Shown in pieces: positions 38,036 through 48,431 of a stretch of 64,000 bases of DNA. The stretch's first letter is position 1. Each line of letters begins with the position of its first letter. The stretch comes from Pseudidiomarina taiwanensis (GTDB lineage: Bacteria > Pseudomonadota > Gammaproteobacteria > Enterobacterales > Alteromonadaceae). A model generated the notes under the pieces. The model was not told where the DNA came from. It saw only the letters and a list, made by a program, of their open reading frames with translations, and did not search any database. The position numbers and the translations under genes were made by a program. The stretch covers positions 527,788 to 591,787 of the forward strand of contig NZ_PIQG01000002.1 in NCBI RefSeq assembly GCF_003987435.1, written 5' to 3'.

Positions 38036-39040
38036 TTACTCCGAGGTACGGGCGCGGCTGAGTAAGTTAATCGCGGCTTGACGCGGTGACATATCACCGT
38101 AGAGCACTTCATAAAGCTGCTCGCAAATAGGCATCTCGACCCCGTTGCGGCGGGCTAAGGCAACGACTTCTTTGGTATTTCGATATCCTTCTACCGCCTG
38201 ACCAATTTCAGCCATTGCTTCCTCAACGGTTTTGCCCTGTCCTAGCGCTAACCCTAAGCGACGATTACGCGATTGATCATCGGTGCAAGTCAAAATCAGA
38301 TCACCAAGGCCGGCCATTCCAGTAAAAGTTTCTGGGCGAGCGCCGAGTTTTAACCCCAATCGTGTCAGCTCGGCTAAACCGCGAGTGATTAAAGCCGTGC
38401 GGGCATTCGCGCCAAAGCCAATCCCATCGGCCATGCCAGCCCCGATCGCGATGACATTTTTGACCGCACCACCTAGTTGCACCCCAATAAAGTCATCATT
38501 GGTGTAGACCCGAAAACTTTTATCGCAGTGCAGCAGTTCTGAAAGTTCTTCGACGAAATCGTTATCTTTAGACGACATCGAAATCGCCGTTGGCAAGCCT
38601 TTTGCCATTTCCATTGCAAAAGTTGGGCCAGACAATACTGCCAGCGAACGCTCGGTGCCCAAAGTTTCTTCGGCTACTTCGTATAATAAGCGCCCAGTAT
38701 TAGGCTCAAGCCCTTTGGTCGCCCAAGCAACTCGGGCATGCTCACGAAGCAGCGGTTTGATGTCTTTTAAAACTTGGGCAAATGCACTACTTGGAACCAC
38801 CACAACGATGTTGTCTGAGGCTGCAACCGCTTGAGCTAAGTCGTCGGTCACAACGAGACTATCTGGAAAAGGGATACCTGGTAAGTAGCGTTTATTTTCG
38901 CGGGTGCTACGCATTTGCTCGATTTGAGCGGAATCGCGCCCCCACAAAGTGGTTGGCGTGCCCTTACGGGCGAAACAAAATGCTAGGGCGGTCCCATAAG
39001 AACCGGCTCCTAGCACTGTTACAGCATGTTGTTCACGCAA
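38036..39040 (-). CDS. gpsA: Glycerol-3-phosphate dehydrogenase [NAD(P)+]
   Basis: Makes sn-glycerol-3-phosphate for phospholipids, the substrate of PlsB encoded at 12-14 kb. 334 residues with [10 protein letters not shown] at 11-20, the [16 protein letters not shown] motif and the catalytic lysine in [16 protein letters not shown]. The best start is TTG 39040, with AAGG about nine bases upstream; no ATG fits the family N-terminus. It lies 17 bases after secB, the usual gene order. Confidence 0.95.
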   Translation of the reverse strand: MREQHAVTVLGAGSYGTALAFCFARKGTPTTLWGRDSAQIEQMRSTRENKRYLPGIPFPDSLVVTDDLAQAVAASDNIVVVVPSSAFAQVLKDIKPLLREHARVAWATKGLEPNTGRLLYEVAEETLGTERSLAVLSGPTFAMEMAKGLPTAISMSSKDNDFVEELSELLHCDKSFRVYTNDDFIGVQLGGAVKNVIAIGAGMADGIGFGANARTALITRGLAELTRLGLKLGARPETFTGMAGLGDLILTCTDDQSRNRRLGLALGQGKTVEEAMAEIGQAVEGYRNTKEVVALARRNGVEMPICEQLYEVLYGDMSPRQAAINLLSRARTSE

Positions 39041-39057
39041 AGTGAAGACCTTGGCGC

Positions 39058-39549
39058 TTAAGCGTCAGCTTGTTGTTGCTGCGCTTGCTGCTGTTGTTGT
39101 TGCATGTGCTGTGCAAAAATCGCATCGAAGTTTACTGGCGCGAGATTCAATTGCGGGAAGCTTGCACGGCTTACTAAGTTCGCCAAGCACTCACGTGCAT
39201 ATGGGAACAAGATATTTGGGCAGAATGCAGCTAACAAACCAGCACGCTGACCTTCTGGGATGCTATCAGCAACAGTAAATAAACCGGCCTGATGTACTTC
39301 TGCCAAGAAAGCAACGTCTTCACCAATTTTGTTGGTCACAGTGACTTTCAACACAACTTCGTACAAGTTGTCTTCGATTTTTTCGTTCTTAACGTTGAGG
39401 TCGAGGTTTAGCTCTGGCTTCCACTCAGCACGAAAAATTTGTGGCAAGTTAGGCGCTTCAAATGAAACGTCTTTAGTGTAGATACGCTGGATTGCGAATT
39501 GTTGCGCTTGGTCTTGTGCCGCGCCATTTGTTTGCTGTTCGTCAGCCAT
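39058..39549 (-). CDS. secB: Protein-export chaperone SecB
   Basis: Cytosolic tetrameric chaperone that keeps preproteins unfolded and hands them to SecA. 163 residues, with the [10 protein letters not shown] and [16 protein letters not shown] signatures. The C-terminus ends in a glutamine-rich tail (six Q, then four Q after an alanine), longer than needed for SecA contact. It lies 50 bases after the rhodanese gene yibN and ahead of gpsA. Confidence 0.97.
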   Translation of the reverse strand: MADEQQTNGAAQDQAQQFAIQRIYTKDVSFEAPNLPQIFRAEWKPELNLDLNVKNEKIEDNLYEVVLKVTVTNKIGEDVAFLAEVHQAGLFTVADSIPEGQRAGLLAAFCPNILFPYARECLANLVSRASFPQLNLAPVNFDAIFAQHMQQQQQQAQQQQADA

Positions 39550-39599
39550 GATTACATCCTATCTATTGAACATTAATTTTTAATATGAGCGAGTTATGA

Positions 39600-40031
39600 T
39601 TATTTCTTTTTCACCAACGGGAAGCTAGCACCTTGCCAAGCATTGACGCCACCTTGTAACACGGACACCTGCTCAAATCCTGCTTTGCTTAGCTGCCCAG
39701 CGACCCCTTTCGCGGTCATGCCGGTGTTGCATACTAATACGATGGGGGCAGATTTGTGCTTCTCAAGGGCTTGCAAATCGTTTTTCCGAATTCGTTCGGC
39801 GGTGATATTCAAAGAGTCCGCAATATGCCCTTTGCGGAACTGGTCTTGCGACCGAATATCAACGAACACGCCATCTTCACGATTCACTGCGAACGTCGCT
39901 TGTTGCGGGGTTAACTGCTTGACCCCAGACGTTGCTGACTGCAATGACGTGACGATCAAAGCGATCAACAAAACCACCCACAAAATACTCATGAACGGGT
40001 GATTCCCAGCGAATGCTAAAATTTGCTCCAT
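39600..40031 (-). CDS. Membrane-anchored rhodanese-like protein YibN
   Basis: 143 residues: an N-terminal helix (about 13-33) and one rhodanese domain with the active-site cysteine Cys101 in VLVCNTGMTAKG. It resembles E. coli YibN in length and in position before secB; sulfur donor and acceptor are unknown. The start at 40031 matches the family; the open frame to 40301 runs across the divergent gpmI promoter region and is not believed. Confidence 0.9.
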   Translation of the reverse strand: MEQILAFAGNHPFMSILWVVLLIALIVTSLQSATSGVKQLTPQQATFAVNREDGVFVDIRSQDQFRKGHIADSLNITAERIRKNDLQALEKHKSAPIVLVCNTGMTAKGVAGQLSKAGFEQVSVLQGGVNAWQGASFPLVKKK

Positions 40032-40221
40032 AACGACCGATTCTCTTGGTGGAAAAATCAATGGCAAAGTATACCGACTGAAATAGCAGTTGCCAGCAAA
40101 ATTTATCGAAAGTTTACCGCAAAACATCGAAATTGACGCCGATATCGAGGGTGTTATTTCCCCTAAAATCGCATAAAATAAGCACAAATATTTATTGCAA
40201 TTCGACTTTACTGAGGTGGCT

Positions 40222-41757
40222 ATGTCGGCACAACGTAAACCCCTAGCGTTACTTATCCTAGATGGTTGGGGACACCGCGAAGCGGCACCTGATAATGCCA
40301 TTGCCGCGGCTCATACACCGAATATGGATAAACTCTGGCAAACCTGCACCCACACTTTAGTGGACGGTTCAGGGATGGCAGTGGGGCTGCCGCACGGGCA
40401 AATGGGCAACTCAGAAGTTGGCCACGTCAACCTTGGTGCAGGTCGAATTGTATATCAAGATTTCACCCGTATTAGCAAAGCCATCGCCGATGGTGATTTC
40501 TTTACAAACCCGGTGCTAACCGATGCCGTCGATGCGGCTGTAGCAGAGCAAAAAGCAGTGCATATCATGGGGTTGCTGTCACCCGGTGGCGTCCATAGCC
40601 ACGAAGATCATCTGCTCGCTATGGTTGAACTCGCCGCTCAGCGTGGCGCCGAGCATATTTATGTACACGGATTTTTAGATGGCCGAGATACCCCGCCACG
40701 CTCAGCAAAAGCATCGATTGAACGTTTTGAAGCTAAGTTCGCAAGCCTAGGTAAAGGGCGTTTCGCCAGCTTGGTGGGGCGCTATTATGCAATGGACCGC
40801 GACAAACGCTGGGAACGTATTGAGCAAGCTTGGCAGCTATTGATTGCTGGACGCGCTGAATATCACGCTGCGAGTGCGCTTGATGGTCTAGCAGCGGCTT
40901 ATACACGAGACGAAAATGATGAATTTGTGAAGCCCACGACCATTGGTGATCAAGTCGAAATGCGTGATGGCGATGCGGTAATTTTCATGAATTTCAGAGC
41001 CGACCGCGCCCGTCAGCTTTCCCATACCTTTTTAGATGAAGATTTTGCCGGCTTTGATCGTGGTCGCGTGCCCAAATTAAGTTCGTTTGTAATGCTGACC
41101 GAATATGAAGCGAACCTAAAAGGGCCAATTGCGTATCCGCCAGAGAGCTTAAAAAATGTGCTGGGTGATTGGCTCGCGCAACATCACAAAACTCAACTGC
41201 GGATTTCTGAAACCGAAAAATATGCCCATGTTACTTTCTTCTTTAGTGGTGGGCGTGAAGAGACATTCCCAGGTGAAGAGCGCGTCTTGATCCCGTCACC
41301 AGATGTCGCGACCTATGATCTGAAACCGGAAATGAGTTCAGTCGAATTGACCGATAAGTTAGTCGCAGCCATTCACAGTGGCGACTACGACGTGATTATC
41401 TGCAACTATCCGAATGGCGATATGGTCGGTCATACCGGTAACTTCGAGGCAGCCGTGAAAGCCTGTGAAGCAGTCGATACGAGTATTGGTCGAGTCGTAG
41501 CCGCGCTCCAACAAGTCGGCGGCGAATGTTTAATTACCGCAGACCACGGCAACGCTGAGCAAATGGTTGATCATAGCACCGGTCAATGCCACACCGCGCA
41601 TACCAGCGAGTTAGTGCCGTTTATTTACGTCGGTCGTCCGGCTCAAGCGCGCGATGGGGGTCGCCTCAGCGATGTCGCTCCGACTATGCTGCATTTACTC
41701 GGTTTACCGCAACCTAAAGAGATGACAGGAACGCCTATCGTCACTCTTACTGATTAA
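40222..41757 (+). CDS. gpmI: 2,3-bisphosphoglycerate-independent phosphoglycerate mutase
   Basis: Mn-dependent glycolytic mutase of the alkaline phosphatase superfamily, 511 residues. Metal ligand Asp14 (ILDGWGH), nucleophile Ser64 (MGNSEVGH), the [14 protein letters not shown] block and [10 protein letters not shown] are conserved. GAGG precedes ATG 40222. First gene of a gpmI-envC-yibQ operon, divergent from yibN. Confidence 0.97.
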   Translation: MSAQRKPLALLILDGWGHREAAPDNAIAAAHTPNMDKLWQTCTHTLVDGSGMAVGLPHGQMGNSEVGHVNLGAGRIVYQDFTRISKAIADGDFFTNPVLTDAVDAAVAEQKAVHIMGLLSPGGVHSHEDHLLAMVELAAQRGAEHIYVHGFLDGRDTPPRSAKASIERFEAKFASLGKGRFASLVGRYYAMDRDKRWERIEQAWQLLIAGRAEYHAASALDGLAAAYTRDENDEFVKPTTIGDQVEMRDGDAVIFMNFRADRARQLSHTFLDEDFAGFDRGRVPKLSSFVMLTEYEANLKGPIAYPPESLKNVLGDWLAQHHKTQLRISETEKYAHVTFFFSGGREETFPGEERVLIPSPDVATYDLKPEMSSVELTDKLVAAIHSGDYDVIICNYPNGDMVGHTGNFEAAVKACEAVDTSIGRVVAALQQVGGECLITADHGNAEQMVDHSTGQCHTAHTSELVPFIYVGRPAQARDGGRLSDVAPTMLHLLGLPQPKEMTGTPIVTLTD

Positions 41758-41770
41758 GTGTGATGCTGCG

Positions 41771-42916
41771 ATGAAGTTTTTGCTCTCGCTTACCTTGCTA
41801 ATGGCGGCGCTTATCCTCGCCGCTCCGAGCTTTGCTTGGCAAGACGATGTTGCCGCCGAGCGCGAGCAAACCGAGCGACGCTTGCAACAGCTGGCGGCTG
41901 AAATCGCTGCGCGCCAAGCAGCAATTGCAGAGCGTCAACAAGATTTATCGCTTACCCAACAGCAATTACGCCAACTCGAGCTACAAATGAGTACGGTCGC
42001 CAGCGAGTTGCAACAAACGCAAACGGCTATTGCCGCCACTGAAGGGCGTTTACAGCAACTTAAAACTGAGCAACAGCAACTCGAGCGCGAGTACGCCCAG
42101 CAACAGGCGCGGTTAGCTCAACAAATCCAAGCCGCCTATAAGATGGGCGAACATGATTTGCTCAAGCTGTTGCTCAATCAACAGCAATCAAATCAAGTCG
42201 AGCGCATGCTTGGTTACTATGGATATCTTAATCGGGCCCGCTTACAGCAACTGGATCAAGTCAATCAAACGGCTGCAGATCTCGATCAAGTTGCCCAAGC
42301 CTTAACTGCTGAACAAGCCACTTTGCAAGAACAGGCGAACACCCAGCGCCGGCAACAAGGCGTGTTGCGTGAGCAAAGCCAGTCACAACAAGAGCTACTG
42401 AAACGCCTGCAGCGCGAGCAACAAGCCGATACCCAGCGGATAACGGCCCTCAAACGCGACCAAGAGGCACTCGAGCAAGTGCTCGAAGGCTTGCTTGCAG
42501 CACTGCGCGATGAACCCCAATTGCTTGGCTTGAAGCCTTTGCAAGGGAAAATGCTCTGGCCTGCCGAAGGACGAGTGCGCCGGTTGTTCGCGACCGAACG
42601 CAGTGGCGGTGTGCCCTGGCGCGGAGTCATTATTGAGGCTGCAGAAGGCACGCCAGTGAAGGCGATAGCCGATGGCCGGGTGATTTTTGCCAATTGGCTG
42701 CGTGGCTATGGTTTAGTCCTAGTGCTTGACCACGGTGAAGGCTATATGAGCCTGTATGGCCACAACCAAACCATCGTTCCTGATGTGGGCCAGACCGTGC
42801 GTCAGGGCGAGACCGTCGCACTCGTCGGCCAATCAGGCGGACAGACTGAGCCGAGTTTGTACTTCGAAATCCGCATCAAAGGCGATGCGGTTAATCCGAC
42901 CCGCTGGGTGCGTTAA
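41771..42916 (+). CDS. envC: Murein hydrolase activator EnvC
   Basis: Periplasmic activator of the amidases AmiA/AmiB at the division septum. 381 residues: signal peptide ending APSFA, a very glutamine-rich coiled coil from about 25 to 245, and a C-terminal LytM/M23 domain from about 275. The LytM domain is degenerate: the HxxxD and HxH zinc motifs are replaced (GVIIEAAEG and SLYFEIR), as expected for an activator rather than an enzyme. EnvC works with FtsEX, encoded at 44.6-46.3 kb. Confidence 0.95.
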   Translation: MKFLLSLTLLMAALILAAPSFAWQDDVAAEREQTERRLQQLAAEIAARQAAIAERQQDLSLTQQQLRQLELQMSTVASELQQTQTAIAATEGRLQQLKTEQQQLEREYAQQQARLAQQIQAAYKMGEHDLLKLLLNQQQSNQVERMLGYYGYLNRARLQQLDQVNQTAADLDQVAQALTAEQATLQEQANTQRRQQGVLREQSQSQQELLKRLQREQQADTQRITALKRDQEALEQVLEGLLAALRDEPQLLGLKPLQGKMLWPAEGRVRRLFATERSGGVPWRGVIIEAAEGTPVKAIADGRVIFANWLRGYGLVLVLDHGEGYMSLYGHNQTIVPDVGQTVRQGETVALVGQSGGQTEPSLYFEIRIKGDAVNPTRWVR

Positions 42917-43668
42917 TGCGCAGCGTTATGCGGTTATTTGGGGCTACGATGCTGTTATTTAGCAGCGCCAGCGCCGCTGCTCTCGAAGCGCCACAGCCAC
43001 AATCAACCCGCCCGGCTCAAATTGCCATTATCATTGATGATGTCGGCTACTCTGCGCGTGATGGTCGTTTTTTTGCACTGCCCTACCCATTGACCATCGC
43101 CGTGCTACCCGATAGCCCGTTTGGTGCAGGGTTAGCAGAAGATGCCGCAGCGCTTGGCAAAGAGGTGATGGTGCATCTGCCGATGCAAGCAAACGATGAC
43201 CTCATGCCCAAGGAGCAAGGGACATTACAAATCACGATGAGCGCCGACGAAATCACTGCCCAACTGGACCATGCCCTAAGCCAAGTGCCGATGGCGGTTG
43301 GCTTGAATAATCATATGGGAAGTTTAGCGACCAGTGATATCGAGGTAATGACCGCTGTTATGGATGAGCTCAAACGGCGCCAGCTATTTTTTATCGACAG
43401 CCGCACCACGGTGGAGACTGTTGCTGAGACGACCGCACGAGCCTACGCTGTGCCGACCGAACGCCGCCATGTGTTTTTAGACCATGAACGGGAAGCGGCT
43501 GCGATGCAAAGTGCCTGGCAGCGGCTCATTGCAACTGCCCATAAAAATGGGTTTGCCATTGCCATTGGTCACCCTCATGAAGCTACTTTACAGCTCTTAG
43601 AAACAAATTTGCCGCTTCTAGAAGCGGCAAATATTGAAGTTGTGTTTGCGTCGAAACTGGTGCGTTAG
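42916..43668 (+). CDS. yibQ: Divergent polysaccharide deacetylase family protein (YibQ-type)
   Basis: A 250-residue exported protein with a signal peptide and a NodB-like fold of the divergent polysaccharide deacetylase family. Visible motifs are IAIIIDDVGYS, HLPMQAND, GLNNHMGS and AIGHPHEATL. Its ATG overlaps the envC stop (TAATG), so translation is coupled. The enzymatic activity is untested; the link to EnvC suggests a cell-wall role. A 26-base perfect palindrome lies close to the 3' end of the gene. Confidence 0.88.
   Translation: MRSVMRLFGATMLLFSSASAAALEAPQPQSTRPAQIAIIIDDVGYSARDGRFFALPYPLTIAVLPDSPFGAGLAEDAAALGKEVMVHLPMQANDDLMPKEQGTLQITMSADEITAQLDHALSQVPMAVGLNNHMGSLATSDIEVMTAVMDELKRRQLFFIDSRTTVETVAETTARAYAVPTERRHVFLDHEREAAAMQSAWQRLIATAHKNGFAIAIGHPHEATLQLLETNLPLLEAANIEVVFASKLVR
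43607..43632 (-). terminator. 26-base perfect palindrome, probable rpoH terminator inside yibQ
   Basis: ATTTGCCGCTTCT followed by its exact reverse complement. On the minus strand it lies 41 bases after the rpoH stop and is followed by TTTGTTTCT, so it can act as an intrinsic terminator for rpoH while also coding for the end of YibQ on the plus strand. Confidence 0.6.
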
Positions 43669-43672
43669 TCGG

Positions 43673-44539
43673 TTAACTCATTGCCAATCGCAGTTTCTTC
43701 ATCGCGTTCGCTTCGAGCTGACGCACTCGTTCTGCTGATACTTGATATTTATCAGCCAGTTCTTGCAAAGTGGTTTTGTTTTCTTCATCTAACCAACGCG
43801 CTCGAACGATGTCTTGACTACGCTCATCAAGGGTACGAATTGCCGCCAGCAAGCGTTGTTGCGTGTGGCTTTCCCATTGCTCGTTTTCGATGCTTTCAGC
43901 AACATCTGAACGTTTGTCTTCAAGATACTGTGCAGGTGAATAGGTGCCGCCATCGCGCGCATCATCATCATCTGAACTCAGCTCAAAGGCTTGGTCATGG
44001 GCGCTCATTCGAGCTTCCATTTCTTTCACTTCTGAAACACTTACACCAAGCGTTTCAGCAACTGTATTCACTTCTTCGTCGGTAAACCAGCCAAGACGCT
44101 TTTTCATCTTGCGCAAGTTGAAGAATAATTTACGTTGCGCTTTGGTGGTCGCAACTTTGACCATGCGCCAATTCTTCAGCACATACTCATGAATTTCGGC
44201 TTTAATCCAGTGCACCGCGAACGACACCAAGCGGACACCAACGGTTGGGTCGAAGCGACGGACCGCTTTCATCAAACCGACGTTTCCTTCTTGGATTAGA
44301 TCTGCTTGAGGTAACCCATAGCCTGAATAGCCACGGGCAACGTGCACCACGAAACGAAGGTGCGACATGATCAATTGGCGTGCAGCCTCAAGGTCATTTT
44401 CGCCAACTAGACGCTCTGCCAGTTCCCGCTCTTCTTCTGCGCTCAGCATTGGAATGCGATTGACAGACTGAATATAGGACTCCAGGCTCCCGCTACTTTG
44501 GGGAACGGCTAGGGCCATACTGCTCATATCAGTGCTCAT
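43673..44539 (-). CDS. rpoH: RNA polymerase sigma factor RpoH (sigma-32)
   Basis: Heat-shock sigma factor, 288 residues. Region 2 includes [27 protein letters not shown]; the RpoH box, with its QRKLFFNLR core, is at about 135-143; region 4 has the helix-turn-helix [19 protein letters not shown]. It follows ftsX on the same strand, the classic ftsYEX-rpoH order, with its own promoter in the gap. It converges on yibQ with a four-base gap. Confidence 0.98.
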   Translation of the reverse strand: MSTDMSSMALAVPQSSGSLESYIQSVNRIPMLSAEEERELAERLVGENDLEAARQLIMSHLRFVVHVARGYSGYGLPQADLIQEGNVGLMKAVRRFDPTVGVRLVSFAVHWIKAEIHEYVLKNWRMVKVATTKAQRKLFFNLRKMKKRLGWFTDEEVNTVAETLGVSVSEVKEMEARMSAHDQAFELSSDDDDARDGGTYSPAQYLEDKRSDVAESIENEQWESHTQQRLLAAIRTLDERSQDIVRARWLDEENKTTLQELADKYQVSAERVRQLEANAMKKLRLAMS

Positions 44540-44621
44540 TCAATAACATCCTCTTTTTACTTCAGTGTCCGATTTAATATCGACACTTGTCTGACCACTT
44601 CGAGTGGAAAAAGTTCCGTCT

Positions 44622-44649
44622 ATTGTACCAAAAGGATCATGGGGATCAA
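44622..44649 (-). promoter_or_regulatory. rpoH promoter (sigma70-type)
   Basis: On the minus strand TTGATC (44649-44644) and TACAAT (44627-44622) are separated by 16 bases, directly behind the ftsX stop codon and about 80 bases before the rpoH start. Other rpoH promoters, as known in E. coli, could overlap here. Confidence 0.65.
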
Positions 44650-44650
44650 T

Positions 44651-45631
44651 CTATCTTGGTTCAATGCTTGCGACGTGTTTTTTTACCGCTAAATACGATC
44701 CAACAAGACCTAAACCTACCGCCAGACCCCATACCACCAGCATTTCAGCAAAACTGAGACCGGCCAAATAAAATTGCGACGCATACAGTTCAGTCACCTC
44801 AATCACTGCCCCTTCAATCCACCAGAGCAAGAGTGCGGTCGCTAACCAGGCAATCACGCCACCGACCACACCATACCATATCCCGGTGTAGAGAAAAGGC
44901 CGTTGAATGTAAGCATCTGTTGCACCGACTAGCTTCATCACCATAATCTCGTCACGCTTACTGTTGATGTTCAGCCGAATGGTATTCCCCACAATCAACA
45001 CCACTGCGGTACAGAGCAATACAGCAAGACCAAGAAACCCATCGCGGACCAAGTTCAGCAACGCTTGTAAACGCTCCAACCAGTCCAAATCGAGCCGCGC
45101 TTCGGCGACCTCACGCTCATTCAATAAACGTTGCAGCAGAGCCTGCGCCGAGGCGCTGTTTTGCTTACTCGCAACCGGCGTCACAATTAACACATCGGGT
45201 AACGGGTTGTCAGGCAGTGCATCAAGCGCCTCGCCAAACCCAGAGCTTTCCCGAAATTCCGCTAATCCGGCCGCCTTATCGCGCCATTCCACCTGCTCAA
45301 TTTCAGCAGAAAGCGCAATTCTTTTACGAAATGTCGCAACTTCTTGTTCACTTAAATCAGTGCGTAAGAATAAAGTGATTTCTGCGGCGCTTTGCCATTT
45401 TGCCCCGACACTCTCGGTATTTTTCGCCACCACGTAAAGGGTTGCGGGCAGGGTCAGGCTCAACCCCAGTACCGCCATGGTCATTAAGCTGGCAAGCGGA
45501 TAACGCACCAGCTCACCCAAACTGGCAACGGCCTGCTGCAGGTGATGCACAAAAAACATCAGCAGTCGTCTAACAGCAGAGATTTTTACTTGCTGGGCGC
45601 CAGACTGGCGACTGCGAAAGAGCAAACTCAT
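44651..45631 (-). CDS. ftsX: Cell division protein FtsX
   Basis: Membrane subunit of the FtsEX ABC complex that controls septal amidases through EnvC. 326 residues: N-terminal cytosolic part, one helix near 45-65, a periplasmic loop of about 120 residues that should bind EnvC, and three further helices. It overlaps ftsE by four bases. Confidence 0.96.
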   Translation of the reverse strand: MSLLFRSRQSGAQQVKISAVRRLLMFFVHHLQQAVASLGELVRYPLASLMTMAVLGLSLTLPATLYVVAKNTESVGAKWQSAAEITLFLRTDLSEQEVATFRKRIALSAEIEQVEWRDKAAGLAEFRESSGFGEALDALPDNPLPDVLIVTPVASKQNSASAQALLQRLLNEREVAEARLDLDWLERLQALLNLVRDGFLGLAVLLCTAVVLIVGNTIRLNINSKRDEIMVMKLVGATDAYIQRPFLYTGIWYGVVGGVIAWLATALLLWWIEGAVIEVTELYASQFYLAGLSFAEMLVVWGLAVGLGLVGSYLAVKKHVASIEPR

Positions 45632-46305
45632 AGCTCACTCTCCTGTAAGCCGTCATTGATCATACGCCCTTCTTTAAGGGTTAGCGTGCGATAACGCATC
45701 CGGGCAATCAGGCCCAGATCATGGGTTGCAATTAAGACAGAGACGCCGACTTTGTTGAAGTCCTCAAACAGCTTGATGATCTCCATCGACAGCTTAGGAT
45801 CAAGGTTGCCGGTAGGCTCATCGGCAAGCAACAAAGGCGGCTTGTTAACGACCGCGCGGGCAATCCCCACTCGCTGCTGCTCACCACCAGATAACATCAT
45901 CGGATAATGGCGGAGTTTGTCACCAAGCCCTACTTTTTCGAGCGCCGCTTGCACGCGTTTGCGCGCTTCTTGCATTGAATAGCCTTCAATCAGCAACGGC
46001 AGCGCAACATTATCGAGAACCGTTTTATCCATCAATAACCGATGATCTTGAAAGATCATCCCGATATCACGGCGAACATAAGGAATTTGTTTGCGGGTAA
46101 TTTTGCGCAAGTCATGTCCATTAATCAGCACCCGCCCAGTGGTTGGGCGTTCCATCATCCCAATCAGTCGCAGTAGCGTACTTTTCCCCGCACCTGAGTG
46201 CCCGGTCAGAAATGCCATCTCACCCGGCTCGACATGAAAATTGACCTGATTCAGTGCTTGGAAGCCACCGGGATAAGTTTTACTGACTTGTTCAAATTTA
46301 ATCAT
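45628..46305 (-). CDS. ftsE: Cell division ATP-binding protein FtsE
   Basis: ABC ATPase partner of FtsX, 225 residues. Walker A GHSGAGKST (35-43), signature LSGGEQQR, Walker B LLLADEPTGNLD and the switch histidine in ATHD are intact. Translational overlaps of four bases at both ends join ftsY, ftsE and ftsX into one operon. Confidence 0.97.
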   Translation of the reverse strand: MIKFEQVSKTYPGGFQALNQVNFHVEPGEMAFLTGHSGAGKSTLLRLIGMMERPTTGRVLINGHDLRKITRKQIPYVRRDIGMIFQDHRLLMDKTVLDNVALPLLIEGYSMQEARKRVQAALEKVGLGDKLRHYPMMLSGGEQQRVGIARAVVNKPPLLLADEPTGNLDPKLSMEIIKLFEDFNKVGVSVLIATHDLGLIARMRYRTLTLKEGRMINDGLQESEL

Positions 46306-47447
46306 GCTGACTCAGTTGTTGAGGTCGTATCGTTATCACCACGTTGGAACAAAGCGGCGACAAATTCTTCGGCATGGAAAGGCCGTAAATCATCAATCCC
46401 CTCGCCCACGCCGATATACCGAATGGGGATCTTAAACTGATCGGCGATAGCGAAAATGATGCCACCTTTGGCGGTGCCGTCAAGTTTGGTGAGGGTAATC
46501 CCCGTGACCCCAACCGCCTCGGTAAACAATTTCGCCTGACTGATGGCATTCTGACCCGTCCCCGCATCAAGTGCTAACATCACTTCATGGGGAGCATTCG
46601 CATCAATCTTCTTCATCACTCGCACGACTTTTTTCAGCTCGTCCATCAAGTGTGCTTTATTTTGTAGACGCCCTGCCGTATCGGCAATCAGTACATCAAC
46701 GCCACGGGCACGCGCCGCCTCAACCGCATCGAAAATCACCGACGCACTATCCGCACCCGTATGTTGTGCCACCACCGGGATATCGTTGCGCTCACCCCAC
46801 ACCTGCAACTGCTCAACCGCAGCCGCACGGAAGGTATCCCCAGCCGCCAACATCACTGACTTACCTTGTTGCTTAAATTGTTGTGCTAATTTACCAATGG
46901 TGGTGGTTTTACCGACCCCATTTACGCCAACCATCAAAATCACATACGGACCATCTTGTTCCGATAATTGCAGTGGCTGAGCGACGGGCTCTAGCAGCTC
47001 AGTCAAGTTGCTCTGCAACAACTCATATAAGGCCGCTGCATCTTGCAACTGGCGCCGGTCGGCTTGCTCAGTTAACTGCTCCACAATTTTTAAGGTCGTC
47101 GGGACACCGACATCAGCGGTCAGCAATTGGGTTTCGAGCTCTTCAAACAGCTCGTCATCAATTTTCTTGTCTTTGAAAATACCCCAAATGCCATCACCCA
47201 CGGCCGTTGAGGTTTTCTTCAGACCTTCGCGTAAACGTTTCCAAAGGCTCGGCTTTTCGCGGGTTGGTGAAGTCTTCGGAGCGCGGTGTTCAGCGGTGAC
47301 TTGGGCGCACATTTCGGCGGCATCAGGAACTTCACGAGGTGGGGGTGAAGCCTCAGCGGGTGACTCTTGAGCTTGCGTTTCATCTACTGCTTCAGCGGTT
47401 TCGGGCTTTTTCTTCCCAAACAGCGAAAAAAATGATCCTTTAGCCAT
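46302..47447 (-). CDS. ftsY: Signal recognition particle receptor FtsY
   Basis: SRP-type GTPase that docks ribosome-nascent chains at the inner membrane. 381 residues: an acidic, proline-rich N-terminal A region (about 15-65), then the NG domain with G1 loop GVNGVGKTT (174-182), DTAGR, and TKLDG. AAGG precedes ATG 47447. First gene of the ftsY-ftsE-ftsX operon and divergent from rsmD. Confidence 0.97.
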   Translation of the reverse strand: MAKGSFFSLFGKKKPETAEAVDETQAQESPAEASPPPREVPDAAEMCAQVTAEHRAPKTSPTREKPSLWKRLREGLKKTSTAVGDGIWGIFKDKKIDDELFEELETQLLTADVGVPTTLKIVEQLTEQADRRQLQDAAALYELLQSNLTELLEPVAQPLQLSEQDGPYVILMVGVNGVGKTTTIGKLAQQFKQQGKSVMLAAGDTFRAAAVEQLQVWGERNDIPVVAQHTGADSASVIFDAVEAARARGVDVLIADTAGRLQNKAHLMDELKKVVRVMKKIDANAPHEVMLALDAGTGQNAISQAKLFTEAVGVTGITLTKLDGTAKGGIIFAIADQFKIPIRYIGVGEGIDDLRPFHAEEFVAALFQRGDNDTTSTTESA

Positions 47448-47525
47448 GCGCTATTACCTTTGGAAGTTCACAACAACAGGGTTTACACTATGCCGATAGT
47501 CTAACATGTCAGGCGCTAATGTAGC

Positions 47526-48125
47526 ATGCCCCGAACCGCAAACAAGCAGAAAAAGTCATCCCAAGCAGGCCAACTCCGGATCATCGGTGGACGCCTGCGT
47601 GGACGCAAGTTGGCGATCGCCGAGGTCACTGGGCTGCGCCCTAGTACTGACCGTTTACGCGAAACGCTATTTAACTGGCTCCAGTTCGAACTCGCAGAAA
47701 CACGGGTGCTCGACTTATTTGCGGGGACCGGTGCGTTGGGTTTTGAAGCGCTATCGCGAGGTGCCGCCGAAGTTCATCTTTGGGAACGTGACCGAGTTGC
47801 CGCGCGGCAACTGCAACAACATGCGCAGCAACTTGCTAGCGCTTGCCCAGGCCGCGCTATCGTCAGCATAGGAGACAGCCTGCAAGGCCTAAAACAAACA
47901 CCTGCGGCGAGCTTCGATGGAGTATTTATCGATCCGCCGTTTGGGCAAGGGCTGGCGCAACCCGCGCTTGACGCACTTGTGGCCGGAGCTTGGCTAGCAG
48001 CCGATGCTTGGGTGTATCTCGAAACAGAGCCAGACTTAGGGGTGACCGTGCCTGCCCACTGGCAACTGCACCGAGAAAAACGCATGGGTGATGTCCACGC
48101 GCGGCTTTTCAAACTTTCAGCTTAA
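47526..48125 (+). CDS. rsmD: 16S rRNA (guanine(966)-N(2))-methyltransferase
   Basis: SAM-dependent rRNA methyltransferase, 199 residues. SAM motif I DLFAGTGALG at 63-72 and the catalytic DPPF at 136-139. The position divergent from ftsY is the conserved gammaproteobacterial arrangement. Confidence 0.96.
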   Translation: MPRTANKQKKSSQAGQLRIIGGRLRGRKLAIAEVTGLRPSTDRLRETLFNWLQFELAETRVLDLFAGTGALGFEALSRGAAEVHLWERDRVAARQLQQHAQQLASACPGRAIVSIGDSLQGLKQTPAASFDGVFIDPPFGQGLAQPALDALVAGAWLAADAWVYLETEPDLGVTVPAHWQLHREKRMGDVHARLFKLSA

Positions 48126-48137
48126 GGAATCAATACA

Positions 48138-48431
48138 GTGAGTTATGCGGTTTTTTTCGGACGCCTTATCTTTGCGCTCGTTTGGGGCGCCATGCTGGCC
48201 AATTTTATCTGGCCGTTTCCCGGTAAAGCATACGCGGTATTTATTATCTTATTTGCGGTGCTATTGAGCTTACATGCGCTGCAAACCCTGTTGTTTATTG
48301 GCGTCTACAAACAGCATGTTGAGTGGCGCCGGAGTGATTATCTACAGATTTTACTGTTTGGCGTGATTGGCTGGCTGGCCATCATGCAAGCGCAGCCAAG
48401 CCGACGCGAAGCGACTAATCCTGAGGGTTAG
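48138..48431 (+). CDS. DUF1145 family membrane protein (YhhL-like)
   Basis: 97 residues with three membrane helices, in the place of E. coli yhhL directly after rsmD. The GTG start at 48138 follows AAGGAA. Function unknown. Its 3' end overlaps the convergent DUF416 gene by 17 bases. Confidence 0.82.
   Translation: MSYAVFFGRLIFALVWGAMLANFIWPFPGKAYAVFIILFAVLLSLHALQTLLFIGVYKQHVEWRRSDYLQILLFGVIGWLAIMQAQPSRREATNPEG

Noticed and set aside
39060..39115. Glutamine-codon run at the secB 3' end as a microsatellite or repeat element
   Set aside because: It is in frame at the SecB C-terminus, uses mixed CAA/CAG codons and is explained as a Q-rich tail.
40032..40301. N-terminal extension of the rhodanese gene to 40301
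   Set aside because: It would overlap the divergent gpmI start and promoter; the family N-terminus fits ATG 40031.
44595..44607. CCACT-TCG-AGTGG as the ftsX terminator
   Set aside because: The stem is only five base pairs and the T-rich stretch is on the wrong side for the minus strand.
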